DNA from: Phenylobacterium sp. Root1290
GTDB lineage: Bacteria; Pseudomonadota; Alphaproteobacteria; Caulobacterales; Caulobacteraceae
Length of the DNA stretch: 64,000 nt
Direction of reading: 5' to 3'
NCBI RefSeq assembly: GCF_001425305.1
Contig: NZ_LMEE01000001.1
Coordinates: 1,050,216 to 1,114,215, forward strand
Positions 31,184-40,152 of the stretch are shown here, piece after piece (the first letter of the stretch is position 1; every line of letters begins with the position of its first letter). The notes under the pieces are model-generated. The model searched no databases. It was not told the origin of the DNA and saw nothing but the letters and a program-made list of their open reading frames with translations. The position numbers and the translations under genes were made by a program.

Positions 31184-32073
31184 CGGGTGCGGCCCCGCAG
31201 GTTGAGCAGCAGAAGCATGATCTGGTTGGGCCTCATGGCGATGATCAGGACGCCCGCCAGCGCCACCGCGGCGCCGAACGCCATGCGTGCGTCGAACGGA
31301 TCGTGGGTGATGACGACTCCGAGGCCGATGGTGGCCAGCGGCGTCATCAGGGTCAACGGTGAGATCAGGTTCGCCTCATAGCGCTGGATCAGCCAGTAGT
31401 AGGCCGTGTGGCCGAACACCGAGACCACCAGGGCCGAGAAGATCACCGCCGCCCAGAACCGCCAGCCGATCGCCAGGCCGGTCTCGACGCCCCCAGGCTC
31501 CAAGATCAGCGTCAACGGCACAAGCACGGCGGCGGAAGCCAGCCCCACCCAGGCCTGGAACTGCAGCGGCTTGACCCCGTCCATCTGCTTCATCAGGACC
31601 GAGCCGAGCGACCCCAGCACCACCGACACCAGAACGAACGCCAGACCGCCGCTGAGGGTCAGGCCATGAGGATCCCACATGACGGCCAGGGCGCCGACCA
31701 GGGTCAGGCTGATCCCCAGCAGACGACGGCGGTTCAGCCGCTCGCCCAGCAGCATGAAGGACAGGAAGGTGGTGGTCGGCACCATCAGCTGGCTCACGAT
31801 CGCGGCCGACGAGGGGCTGGCCGTCTTCAGTGCGATGAACATGAACGCGAACGATCCCGCCCCCATGCAGACGGCGATCAGCAACAGCCGCCAAAGCGGC
31901 CGCGGTGGATTGCGCAGCCAGGGAAACACCGCCGCCGCCACGATCAGAAAGCGCACGGCCGCGTAGAACAACGGCGGCGCATGCAGGTAGGCGACGACGT
32001 ACTTCGAGACGATGTTGTTGGTCGCCCACAGCAGACAGACGAAGACCAGAAGGGCGAAGTCGCGAAGGGACAT
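31180..32073 (-). CDS. EamA/DMT family transporter
   Basis: A 297-residue membrane protein of the drug/metabolite transporter superfamily. I start at the ATG at 32073 (MSLRDFALLVFVCLLWATNN), the usual EamA opening with the W-A-x-N motif. About ten membrane segments form two EamA repeats (residues 8-135 and 150-285). Substrate is unknown. It overlaps the amidase start by ATGA, so EamA, amidase and GNAT form one unit. Confidence 0.9.
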   Translation of the reverse strand: MSLRDFALLVFVCLLWATNNIVSKYVVAYLHAPPLFYAAVRFLIVAAAVFPWLRNPPRPLWRLLLIAVCMGAGSFAFMFIALKTASPSSAAIVSQLMVPTTTFLSFMLLGERLNRRRLLGISLTLVGALAVMWDPHGLTLSGGLAFVLVSVVLGSLGSVLMKQMDGVKPLQFQAWVGLASAAVLVPLTLILEPGGVETGLAIGWRFWAAVIFSALVVSVFGHTAYYWLIQRYEANLISPLTLMTPLATIGLGVVITHDPFDARMAFGAAVALAGVLIIAMRPNQIMLLLLNLRGRTR

Positions 32074-32177
32074 GTCCCCGCTTAGGCGCGGTTGGACCGC
32101 GTTTGGCAAGTGCGCGACTTGTCTGACGTTTGGGAAATCCCCGATTGTGGCCGCCTGCCTGCTGTTGGAGTTACGCC

Positions 32178-32759
32178 ATGACCGCCGCCCCCTTTCTCGG
32201 TCCCGATGTCCAAGACCACGGTTCGGCCTGGATCGATCCATCGGCCCGCATCTTCGGGGCCGTGGAGATCGCCGCTGAGGCGTCGATCTGGTGCAATGTC
32301 GTCGTGCGCGCCGAGAGCCAGCACGTGGCGATCGGCAGGCGGACCAACATCCAGGATTTCGTAATGATCCATGTCGGCTCGGGCACGCCGACGATCGTGG
32401 GTGAGAACTGCTCGATCACCCACCACGTCACGCTGCATGGCTGCGATATCGGCGACAACTGCCTGATCGGCATCGGCGCGACGATCATGGACGGTTGCGT
32501 GATCGGCGCCGGCTCAATCGTGGCCGGCGGCAGTTTCCTCAAGGAAGGCACGGTGATCGCGCCCAACTCCATCGTCATGGGATCGCCGGGCGTCGCCACC
32601 AAGACACGGGATAGCAGCCGCGCCAACGCGATGAACGCCTTCCTCTACTGGCGCAACGCCCAGGCCTACGCCCAGGGCGACTACCGGCTGTGGTCGAAGG
32701 AGAGCTTCCGCGCCGAGATGGCGGCCGAGCACGCACGGCTGGCGCAGGCCCTTAGCTGA
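32178..32759 (+). CDS. Gamma carbonic anhydrase family protein
   Basis: A 193-residue left-handed beta-helix protein with hexapeptide repeats (IFGAVEIAAEASIWCNVVVR and on). The three metal His positions of gamma carbonic anhydrases are present in VMIHVGSG and ITHHVTLHG, and the QDFVMIH segment matches the YrdA/PaaY group. Hydration of CO2 or a related role is expected; many members are weakly active. The ATG at 32178 is preferred over longer frames. Its stop overlaps the next minus-strand stop by eight bases. Confidence 0.9.
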   Translation: MTAAPFLGPDVQDHGSAWIDPSARIFGAVEIAAEASIWCNVVVRAESQHVAIGRRTNIQDFVMIHVGSGTPTIVGENCSITHHVTLHGCDIGDNCLIGIGATIMDGCVIGAGSIVAGGSFLKEGTVIAPNSIVMGSPGVATKTRDSSRANAMNAFLYWRNAQAYAQGDYRLWSKESFRAEMAAEHARLAQALS

Positions 32760-33258
32760 CGAGACCTAGCAGGACCTCCAGGCCCTTCTTGAACTCGACC
32801 ACGCCCTCCTTGACGCCGATGAACTTGGTGAGCGACTCCAGCGGCCCGTCGATGGCGGCCAGCGTTCCCTGCACCGCGCGCCGGTAGAAGGCGAGGCGAC
32901 CTGGACGCTCGCCATCGGTCACAGCGCCGAGCGCCTGGTTGCGCGCCGGAGCGATGCGGGCGTTGGCGAAGGCGACGATCAGCAGCTTGAAGCGCAGCGC
33001 CTCGCCGCGCAGGCCGTAATCGTCCCAGACCTCCAGCGGCTGCTCCACCGTCATCACCAACTGGCTCAGCAGTGCGATCTGATCTCGCGCGATCGCGAAC
33101 GCCGCCGGCTGGCCGTCCGCGAACAGCGGCAACGGCGGCAGAAGAAGTTCACGATCCTCCCAGATCTCGCCGATCAGCTCGACCAGCAAATCGAGCAACG
33201 CGACCAGCGCCAGGCGCTCGTCGAACTCTTCCGCGCTCGCCACAGTGAAACTGGCCAT
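32752..33258 (-). CDS. Hypothetical protein, mostly helical
   Basis: A 168-residue protein (MASFTVASAEEFDERLALVA) not recognised. It is predicted mainly alpha-helical, acidic in the first half, without signal peptide or clear membrane segment. Codon use and length support a real gene. The C-terminal end (TKFIGVKEGVVEFKKGLEVL) is amphipathic. Its neighbours, a carbonic anhydrase on the other strand and a VOC protein, give no functional hint. Confidence 0.7.
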   Translation of the reverse strand: MASFTVASAEEFDERLALVALLDLLVELIGEIWEDRELLLPPLPLFADGQPAAFAIARDQIALLSQLVMTVEQPLEVWDDYGLRGEALRFKLLIVAFANARIAPARNQALGAVTDGERPGRLAFYRRAVQGTLAAIDGPLESLTKFIGVKEGVVEFKKGLEVLLGLVS

Positions 33259-33328
33259 GCCTTGTCCTTTCCGGCTCGCCAGGCACAACTATTGCGTGCA
33301 CCGACGGGCATGGCCAGCAATGGATGTT

Positions 33329-33751
33329 CTACGAGGCCTGCGCAGCTTCCATCTCAGCCATCGCCGCCTGGTCCATGTACATCAGCTCCCAGACATGGCC
33401 ATCGAGGTCCTGGAAGCTGCAGCCGTACATCGGGCCCATGTCCAGGATCGGCTTCCAGGACTTGCCGCCCGCCGCCAGAGCCTTGGCCAGCGTGTCGTCC
33501 ACCTGGGCGCGGCTGTCGGCCGACAGGCAGGTCAGGACCTCTGTCGCCTTCGTCGCATCGCTGATCTCGCCGGTGATGAAATCCTGGAAACGCACGTGCT
33601 CCATCAGCATGGCGAAGATGTTCTCCTCGATGACCATGCAGGTGGTGTTCTCGTCCGAGAACTGCTCGTTGAAGCCGAAGCCGAGGGCGCCAAAGAACTG
33701 GCGAGAGGCCGCAACGCTCTTCACCGGCAGGTTCACAAAAATCATTCGCAT
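33329..33751 (-). CDS. VOC family (glyoxalase-like) protein
   Basis: A 140-residue protein with two beta-alpha-beta-beta-beta modules of the vicinal oxygen chelate fold: MIFVNLPVKSVAASRQFFGALGF at the start and GCSFQDLDGHVWELMYMD at the end. The conserved His and Glu of metal-binding members are only partly present. Proteins of this sort include PhnB-like and bleomycin-resistance-like members; a specific reaction cannot be named. The frame is open to 34303, but that part is antisense to the exonuclease. Confidence 0.85.
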   Translation of the reverse strand: MRMIFVNLPVKSVAASRQFFGALGFGFNEQFSDENTTCMVIEENIFAMLMEHVRFQDFITGEISDATKATEVLTCLSADSRAQVDDTLAKALAAGGKSWKPILDMGPMYGCSFQDLDGHVWELMYMDQAAMAEMEAAQAS

Positions 33752-33881
33752 GGGATCGCTCCTTGAGGACGGTTGGATCCTAGGACGAACGCCGTCCGCC
33801 CGTCCCGACATCCGACGCCGACTTTTTTGGGCCACGCCAACTTTTTCGGGCGGACCCGCGCAACGCGACCATATTGGCTGA

Positions 33882-34631
33882 ATGGCCCCCGCCCGCATCC
33901 GCGTTATCGACCTGGAGACCTCTGGCGCTTCGGCGCATGAAGTGTGCGAGATCGGCTGGCAGGACGTCGTGCAAGGCGTGGACGGCCTTTGGGCCGTGAA
34001 TGACGACCGCGGTGCGATGTTCGTCAATCCTGGGCGCCCCATCTCGACGGCCACGATGGCGATCCACCACATCATGGACGCCGACGTCGCCGGAGCCCCG
34101 TTCTGGAAGGAGGCCGCCCCGGAGGTCCTGCGGCCGCCGGGCGGCGTACTGGCGCTAGCCGCGCACCGCGCGGCCTTCGAGCAGCGCTTCTGTACGCCCG
34201 CGCTCAGCGGCGGGGCCCGCTGGATCTGCACCTGGAAGTGCGCCCTGCGACTGTGGCCGGACCTGCCGGGGTTCTCGAACCAGATGCTCAGGTATGAACG
34301 CATGCCTCCGGGCCTGGACCGCGAAATCGGGCTTCCGGCACACCGCGCGATGCCCGACGCCTACGTCACCGCCCACCATCTGCGCGACATGCTGAACCAG
34401 GCTTCGATCGAACAATTGCTGGTCTGGAGCGATGAACCGGGACTGCTGCCCCGCGTGCCCACCGGCCCGGATCGAGGTCGACCGTGGACCGGCGTCCGCA
34501 CTGATGTCCTGCAGGCCTTCGCCCAGGACCGGGATCCCAATCTCCGCTTCAGCGCCGAGACCGAACTGCGCCGCCGCGGCGAGGCGAGCGACCGGGACCC
34601 TGCCCCGCCCATCCAGCGCACCTTGCTCTGA
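33882..34631 (+). CDS. DnaQ-like 3'-5' exonuclease
   Basis: A 249-residue protein with an exonuclease domain of the ExoX/DnaQ type: ExoI is VIDLETSG (Asp and Glu), ExoII-like region is around ALAAHRAAFEQRF, and ExoIII is HRAMPDAYVTAHHL (His-x5-Asp). The last 80 residues are less conserved. It is expected to degrade or proofread DNA or RNA 3' ends. It ends 10 bases before a strong hairpin shared with the convergent acyl-CoA dehydrogenase. Confidence 0.88.
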   Translation: MAPARIRVIDLETSGASAHEVCEIGWQDVVQGVDGLWAVNDDRGAMFVNPGRPISTATMAIHHIMDADVAGAPFWKEAAPEVLRPPGGVLALAAHRAAFEQRFCTPALSGGARWICTWKCALRLWPDLPGFSNQMLRYERMPPGLDREIGLPAHRAMPDAYVTAHHLRDMLNQASIEQLLVWSDEPGLLPRVPTGPDRGRPWTGVRTDVLQAFAQDRDPNLRFSAETELRRRGEASDRDPAPPIQRTLL

Positions 34632-34636
34632 CCCAC

Positions 34637-34668
34637 GAAAAAGGCGGCGCCCCGAAGAGCGCCGCCTT
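34637..34668 (-). terminator. Intrinsic terminator of the acyl-CoA dehydrogenase operon
   Basis: Ten-base arms AAGGCGGCGC / GCGCCGCCTT with an eight-base loop are followed on the minus strand by a T-run (CTTTTTCG). It directly follows the minus-strand dehydrogenase and may also stop the exonuclease transcript. Confidence 0.8.
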
Positions 34669-34694
34669 GGAATTCCCCCTGATGGGCTTTGGCG

Positions 34695-35840
34695 TTACGC
34701 CGCCTTGCCCAGGCTCAGGTTCTCGTAGCGGCCGAGGTGATGATCGGTCGAACCGAAGGCGCTCTCGATCATGGTGGCGCGCTTGAAGTAGTGGCCGATG
34801 GCCATTTCATCGGTCATGCCCATGCCGCCATGCAGCTGGATGGCGTTCTGACCGATGAACTTCGCCGCCTTGCCGATCTGGACCTTGGCCGCCGCAGCGC
34901 CCTTGGCCCGCTCGACGTCGCTGTCGCTGAGCTTGATGTCGGCCATGTAGGTCATCGAGATCGACTGCTCGAGGTTGATGAACATGTCGACCATGCGGTG
35001 CTGCAGCACCTGGAACTGGCTGATCGGCTGGCCGAACTGCTTGCGCTGCTTGGTATATTCCAGCGTGCCTTCGTGCAGCTTGCGGAACACGCCGCAGGCT
35101 TCGGCGCAGGTGGCGACGATGGCCTCGTCGATGACCTTCTCGACCAGCGGCAGGGCGGCGCCGTCCGCGCCGATCAGCGCGTCAGCGCCGACCGAGACGT
35201 TTTCGAAGGTGACTTCCGAAGCCCGGAAGCCGTCGACGGTGGGGTAGTCGCGCGTGGTCACGCCCTTGGCGTCCTTCGGCACGATGAACACCGAGACGCC
35301 CTGGGCGTCGCGCTGGCCGCCGCCGGTGCGGGCGGTGACGATCAGGTGCGTGGCGTATGGCGCGCCGATCACAACAGCCTTGTGGCCGTTGATGACATAG
35401 CCGCCGCCGTCCTTCTTGGCCGTGGTCTTCAGGTCCTGCCAGGTGTAGCGGGCCTGCGGCTCCGCATAGGCGAAGGCGATGATGGTCTCGCCGCCGATGA
35501 TGCCGCCGATCAGATCGCTGGCGCCGGCGTAGCCCGAATGCTTCAGGAAACCGCCGCCGATCACCACGGTGCCGAGATAGGGCTCGACCACCAGGGATTT
35601 GCCCAGCTCTTCCATGATGACCATGTTCTCGGTCGAGCCGCCGCCCAGGCCGCCGAGCTCCTCGGCGAACGGCGCGCCCAGGATGCCCAGCTCTTCGGCG
35701 AAGGCCTTCCACACGTTCGGGCGCCAGCCGGGCTCGGCCTTCAGGGCGTCGCGACGCTGCTCAAAGCTGTAGTGATCGGCCAGATAGCTCGCGACGGTGT
35801 CGCGCAGCATCGACTGTTCTTCGGTGAAGCTGAAATCCAT
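34695..35840 (-). CDS. Acyl-CoA dehydrogenase family protein (small partner)
   Basis: A 381-residue flavoprotein of the acyl-CoA dehydrogenase fold, beginning MDFSFTEEQSMLRDTVASYL. The FAD segment is less canonical than in single-gene enzymes, but QLHGGMGMTDEMAIGHYFKR keeps the C-terminal family signature with a Glu in the catalytic region. Together with the upstream 400-residue paralogue it resembles two-subunit enzymes that act on bulky or dicarboxyl acyl-CoAs (pimeloyl-CoA or sterol side-chain type). Substrate is inferred only. Confidence 0.88.
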   Translation of the reverse strand: MDFSFTEEQSMLRDTVASYLADHYSFEQRRDALKAEPGWRPNVWKAFAEELGILGAPFAEELGGLGGGSTENMVIMEELGKSLVVEPYLGTVVIGGGFLKHSGYAGASDLIGGIIGGETIIAFAYAEPQARYTWQDLKTTAKKDGGGYVINGHKAVVIGAPYATHLIVTARTGGGQRDAQGVSVFIVPKDAKGVTTRDYPTVDGFRASEVTFENVSVGADALIGADGAALPLVEKVIDEAIVATCAEACGVFRKLHEGTLEYTKQRKQFGQPISQFQVLQHRMVDMFINLEQSISMTYMADIKLSDSDVERAKGAAAAKVQIGKAAKFIGQNAIQLHGGMGMTDEMAIGHYFKRATMIESAFGSTDHHLGRYENLSLGKAA

Positions 35841-35925
35841 CTGGTTTCCCCGTGCGTCACCCCGCCTGGGCGCTCGGGCCCAGGCGGGAAATAGGCGTTG
35901 TTATGTGAGTTAAGACGATCGGCGC

Positions 35926-37128
35926 TTAGAGGCCCAGCACCATCTTGGCGATGATGTTGCGCTGGATCTCGTTCGACCCGCCGTAGATGGAGGTCTTGCG
36001 CATATTGAAGTAGCCGCCGGCCACGCCGTCGGCGTAGTCGGGACCGATATTGGTGTTGTGGCCGAGGTCGCGCAGGTAGGGCGCGCCGTAATGGCCGACC
36101 GCTTCCAGCACCAGCTCGGTGAGGCGCTGCTGGATCTCGGTGCCCTTGATCTTGAGGATCGAGCTTTCCGGCCCCGGACCCTTGCCGCTGCTTTCGCCGG
36201 CCAGGGTGCGCAGTTCAGTAAACTCCAGCGCCGTCAGGTCGATCTCCAGTTCGGCGACCTTGCGCTTGAAGAACGGGTCGGCCAGCAGCGGGCCGCCGGC
36301 GTCCGAAAGCTCGGTGCCGGCGATCTCGCGGACCTTCTCCAGGCCGCGCTTCGAGCGGGCGACGCCGGCGATGCCGGTGCGCTCGTGGGCGAGCAGCGCC
36401 TTGGCGCAGGTCCAGCCCTGGTTCTCGTGGAAGACGCGGTTCTCGACCGGCACCTTCACATTGTCGAGGAAGACGTCGTTGACCTCATGGCCGCCCTCAA
36501 GGGTCGTGATGCGGCGCACCTCGATGCCCGGGGTCTTCATGTCGATCAGCAGGAACGAGATGCCGGACTGCGGCTTGGCGTCCGGATCGGTGCGGACCAG
36601 GAAGAAGCCCCAGTCGGCGTGTTGGCCCAGCGTTGTCCAGGTCTTTTGGCCGTTGACGATGTAGTACTCTTTGCCGTCGTCGCCCGTGATCCGCTCGGCC
36701 TTGCACTTGAGCGAGGCGAGGTCGGAACCGGCGCCCGGCTCGGAGTAGCCCTGGCACCACCACACGAGGCCGTCACGGATCCCCGGCAGGAACTTCTCTT
36801 TCTGCTCCTGGGTGCCGAAGGTGTAGATCACCGGCGCCAGCATGGAGACGCCGAACGGCAAGATGCCCAGGGTATCGGCGCGCGCCTGTTCTTCCGACCA
36901 GATGTACTTTTGCGTGGGCGTCCAGCCGGTGCCGCCGAACTCGACCGGCCACGAGGGCGTCGCCCAGCCCTTCTTGGCCAGGATGCGGTGCCAGGAGAGA
37001 TAGTCTTCCTTGCTCAGCTCCTCGCCGCGATCCTGCTTGTCGCGCAGCTGCTGGGGATAGTTCTGGGCGATGAAGGTGCGGGCTTCCTCACGGAAAGCGG
37101 CGTCTTCGGGCGAAAAGTCGAGGTTCAT
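35926..37128 (-). CDS. Acyl-CoA dehydrogenase family protein (large partner)
   Basis: A 400-residue acyl-CoA dehydrogenase. LVWWCQGYSEPGAGSDLASLKCKAER is the substrate/FAD middle motif (Y-S-E-P-x-A-G-S-D-L), VNGQKTWTTLGQHADW follows, and the end SIYGGSNEIQRNIIAKMVLGL is the FAD/ETF-side signature. It lies 85 bases upstream of the 381-residue paralogue in the same direction, consistent with an alpha2beta2 enzyme. A GC hairpin (35861-35888) lies in the gap between them and could moderate the ratio. Confidence 0.88.
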   Translation of the reverse strand: MNLDFSPEDAAFREEARTFIAQNYPQQLRDKQDRGEELSKEDYLSWHRILAKKGWATPSWPVEFGGTGWTPTQKYIWSEEQARADTLGILPFGVSMLAPVIYTFGTQEQKEKFLPGIRDGLVWWCQGYSEPGAGSDLASLKCKAERITGDDGKEYYIVNGQKTWTTLGQHADWGFFLVRTDPDAKPQSGISFLLIDMKTPGIEVRRITTLEGGHEVNDVFLDNVKVPVENRVFHENQGWTCAKALLAHERTGIAGVARSKRGLEKVREIAGTELSDAGGPLLADPFFKRKVAELEIDLTALEFTELRTLAGESSGKGPGPESSILKIKGTEIQQRLTELVLEAVGHYGAPYLRDLGHNTNIGPDYADGVAGGYFNMRKTSIYGGSNEIQRNIIAKMVLGL

Positions 37129-37332
37129 AGGCGGCTCCCAGGCGCGAGCATTTACAGCGTATTTCGTTGGGCCGGACCATACGCGCGTCGCGCGGCGATG
37201 GGAAGATGACCCTTACGTCAACGTCACTTCAACTTATCGCGGTTCAGTTGGCGGGGCCTTCGCGAACCTTCGCCTTGCACCAGCGTTGGACCCGTTGCGC
37301 CGGACGCTCGCGGCGTGCATTCCCTGACCCGC

Positions 37333-38064
37333 ATGCCCCGCATCCTCACCTACAATGTCCATCGTTGCGTCGGCACGGATCGGCGACTGGACGTCGGGCG
37401 CGTGGCCGAGGTGATCGCGCGGCTCAAGCCCGACATCGTCGCCCTGCAGGAGCTGGACGTCGGGCGCGCCCGCACCGGCGGGGTCGATCAGGCCCACCAG
37501 ATCGCGCGGCGGCTCAAGATGGCCTTCCACTTCCACCCCGCCCTGCGGGTCGAGGAGGAGCTCTATGGCGACGCCATCCTGACCACCTATCCCGAGCGGA
37601 TGATCCAGACCGGGCCGCTGCCCGGCCATCCCGCGATCCCGCGGCTGGAGCCACGCGGCGCGGTTTGGATTTCCGCCGAGGTCGAAGGCCGCCCCGTGCA
37701 GATCATCAACACCCACCTGGGCCTGGTGCCGAAGGAACAGCAGCTGCAGGCCGGGTGGATCGCCGGCCCGTCATGGCTGGGGCACCCGATGCGCCAGGGT
37801 CCGACCATCCTGCTGGGCGACTTCAACGCCACCGGCAGCTCGGTGGTCTATAGAACGCTGAGCGCCAAACTGGCCGCGGCGCGCAGGCTCTCGCCACGCA
37901 AATCGCCGACCTCGACTTTCCCTTCGGCCCTGCCGGTGCTGCGCATCGACCACATCTTCGTCAGCCCGGAGATCAGGGTGGAGAACGTGTTCGCGCCCTA
38001 CGATCCGCTGACCCGCGTGGCGTCGGATCACCTGCCGCTGGTGATGGACTTCAGCGTGGCATGA
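37333..38064 (+). CDS. Endonuclease/exonuclease/phosphatase family protein
   Basis: A 243-residue metal-dependent phosphoesterase of the EEP superfamily. The signatures are present: ILTYNVHRCVG (Asn), IVALQELDVGR (metal Glu), INTHLGL, LLGDFNATGSS (Asp/Asn) and RIDHIFVSP plus ASDHLPLVMDF (Asp-His at the end). No signal peptide is seen from the ATG at 37333. Small EEP proteins next to phospholipase D often handle lipids or nucleic acids; which is not clear. It overlaps the convergent PLD gene by 14 bases. Confidence 0.88.
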   Translation: MPRILTYNVHRCVGTDRRLDVGRVAEVIARLKPDIVALQELDVGRARTGGVDQAHQIARRLKMAFHFHPALRVEEELYGDAILTTYPERMIQTGPLPGHPAIPRLEPRGAVWISAEVEGRPVQIINTHLGLVPKEQQLQAGWIAGPSWLGHPMRQGPTILLGDFNATGSSVVYRTLSAKLAAARRLSPRKSPTSTFPSALPVLRIDHIFVSPEIRVENVFAPYDPLTRVASDHLPLVMDFSVA

Positions 38065-39508
38065 ACCGGGTGTGCAGCGGGTCCTCGGTATAGAGGATGT
38101 CGCGGCGCCGGCTGGCCCGCCAGGAATCCGTCACGCCGTACGGATCGCCGAGGTGATAGGTGGCGATAATCTCGCCCAGCGGGGTCTGCTTCATGGGCAG
38201 GATCGGCGACAGACGCCCCTCCCCGTTCAGGAAATCGATGGCCGAAATCATGCTGCCGCGCTCGGCCCGCGCCTTGGCGACCGCATCGCCGGTGCAGCCG
38301 ACGAAATGCCCGATCAGCCGATCGCGCAGCGCGCCGATCGCCATCTCCTCGACGCCCTCTTCGACCTGGACACCGAGCTCGACCTCGGTGTCGAAGCCGC
38401 CCGAGCGGTTGTTGAGGTTCGCCGACCCCACGCGCGCCAGCCACTCGTCGATCACCGTCACCTTCGAGTGGACGATGATCTTCGTCCCTGAGGGCGTGGT
38501 GGGATACCAGGCGCGGAAACGCCCGAAGATGTCGGCCGAACGCAGCCGCCACAGCATGTTCGAACGCGCTCGATCCATGGTCAGCTGGTCGAACCAGCTG
38601 GGGCTTTGGCCTGTGGAGATGAGCACGACCTCCGGTCCGTCCGGCTCGGCCAGCCGCTGGGCGAGCGCCGCGGCGTAGATCGGCGAAGCGAAGTACTGGT
38701 TTTCCAGATATATCAGTGACTTGGCCGCCATTATCGACTCGATCGTCAGGCAGCGAATCTCATCGACGCAAGGGCGCTGATCCCACTCCGGTTCCGTCCG
38801 CTGGATCGAGACGTCCACGTCGCGCAGGTGAGCCGGGATATAGGCAGGCCAGGGATCCTCGTTCGCCGGTTCGGGTTTGGGCAGCGCCTCGCCGGTGGCG
38901 CGCCGCCAGCGCTCGCGCGCCAGGTCGCCCAGCGCCTCCGCCGCCGCGCCGTCGACCATCATCATCACCTCATGACGCGGCGCATGATGGTGCTGGTCGG
39001 GCATGATCCTCCGCGGGTCGTGTTCGAGGTGCCCCGGCGTATCCCATCGATCGACGCTGATGTCCCCGCCGCCGCAAAAGGCCAGGGCGTCATCGACAAC
39101 CAGCACCTTCTGGTGATGGCAGGCGCCGAACGGCACATGGTCGTCGAGCCAGAACTTCACGCCGGTGCCGCGGAACCACTTGCGGGCCTTGTGCGGAAAG
39201 AACTGCTGGCTGGCGGCGATCGGCAGGGCCGACTTCCAGATCAGCACCCGGATGTCGAGATCGGGCCGCGCCTTGGCCAGGGCGACCAGGATACGGCCGA
39301 CCTCATCGGGGTCGTCTGGCCCATCGAAGCCGTCCGGGAACAGCCGCGCCCGCGGATCAAAGCCCCAGCCCAGCAACAGCACCGAGCGGCGCGCCTTGCG
39401 CAGCGCCTCGAAGACCGCGGTGAAATAGGCTTCGGTATCGACCAGGAATGCAGCCCGGCCCGCGCGCTCCTTGCGCCAGCACGTTTCACCGGGCCTCAAC
39501 AAATCCAT
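38051..39508 (-). CDS. Phospholipase D family protein
   Basis: A 485-residue protein with two HKD motifs: HHQKVLVVDDALAFCGGGD near residue 150 and HSKVTVIDEWLARVGSANLN near residue 370. This arrangement is that of cardiolipin-synthase-like or phospholipase D enzymes that hydrolyse or transfer phosphatidyl groups. No membrane segment is obvious. I start at the ATG at 39508 (MDLLRPGETCWR); the frame extends to 39580 without similarity. Neighbouring EEP protein may act in the same pathway, which is inferred. Confidence 0.9.
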   Translation of the reverse strand: MDLLRPGETCWRKERAGRAAFLVDTEAYFTAVFEALRKARRSVLLLGWGFDPRARLFPDGFDGPDDPDEVGRILVALAKARPDLDIRVLIWKSALPIAASQQFFPHKARKWFRGTGVKFWLDDHVPFGACHHQKVLVVDDALAFCGGGDISVDRWDTPGHLEHDPRRIMPDQHHHAPRHEVMMMVDGAAAEALGDLARERWRRATGEALPKPEPANEDPWPAYIPAHLRDVDVSIQRTEPEWDQRPCVDEIRCLTIESIMAAKSLIYLENQYFASPIYAAALAQRLAEPDGPEVVLISTGQSPSWFDQLTMDRARSNMLWRLRSADIFGRFRAWYPTTPSGTKIIVHSKVTVIDEWLARVGSANLNNRSGGFDTEVELGVQVEEGVEEMAIGALRDRLIGHFVGCTGDAVAKARAERGSMISAIDFLNGEGRLSPILPMKQTPLGEIIATYHLGDPYGVTDSWRASRRRDILYTEDPLHTRFMPR

Positions 39509-39585
39509 CGCAGACCCAATCGCCCAGCTACAGCACCCACCGATCAAAAGCGTACGGCCAAGCCTGGTTCCGCGACACAAGAAAA

Positions 39586-39614
39586 GAGCGCCCGGCGGGG
39601 GGACGCGGGCGCTC
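39586..39614 (-). terminator. Terminator after small exported protein gene
   Basis: Nine-base arms GAGCGCCCG / CGGGCGCTC with an 11-base loop are followed on the minus strand by TTTTC. It lies 48 bases after the stop of the small exported protein. Confidence 0.65.
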
Positions 39615-39661
39615 GAAGTTTGCGAAACACCACCGGACGGGCTCCGGCGGCTGGGGCGCCG

Positions 39662-39979
39662 TTAGCCTCTGTAGGCTTGGCAGGGGCCGGTCAGTTCCGC
39701 GACCAGGCGGGCCTTGCGGTCGGTGTTGTCGGTCTTGGTCTCACGCTTGGCCTTGTCGAACTCGCTCTTGCCGCGCTCGGTGACAAAGGCGTTGCGCGTG
39801 CGGCCCTCGTTCTTGATGAAGGCGTCCATGGCCGCAGTGTCGACCGTGGTCAGACCGCCTTCGGCGAGACCACGGCAGCGGCTGGCCTTCAGATAATCGA
39901 CGTCGCTGACGGCGGCCGCCGCAGAACCGGCCGCAGCCAGCAAACCGGCGGACGTAATGGCGATGGCGAACAGTTTCAT
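39662..39979 (-). CDS. Small exported hypothetical protein
   Basis: A 105-residue protein with a clear signal peptide (MKLFAIAITSAGLLAAAGSA) and a charged, mainly helical mature part with two cysteines (SRCRGLAEGG near the start and TGPCQAYRG at the end) that could form a disulphide. No family is recognised. It has its own terminator and an unusually AT-rich upstream region, so it is probably a single-gene unit exported to the periplasm. Confidence 0.75.
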   Translation of the reverse strand: MKLFAIAITSAGLLAAAGSAAAAVSDVDYLKASRCRGLAEGGLTTVDTAAMDAFIKNEGRTRNAFVTERGKSEFDKAKRETKTDNTDRKARLVAELTGPCQAYRG

Positions 39980-40152
39980 GGCGTTATTCCCTCGAAAATC
40001 AGTGAGGCGAAACTGCTCTCGGACCCTCGAATGCTCAAATGAATTCCTGGCAATAATTAGTATTCGCACATTAATTTATAGTCATGATCTCCAAACGTTA
40101 CTTTAGAACATAAATATCTTGTAATGAACGGGTCGCGACGCGAAGCTGGGCT

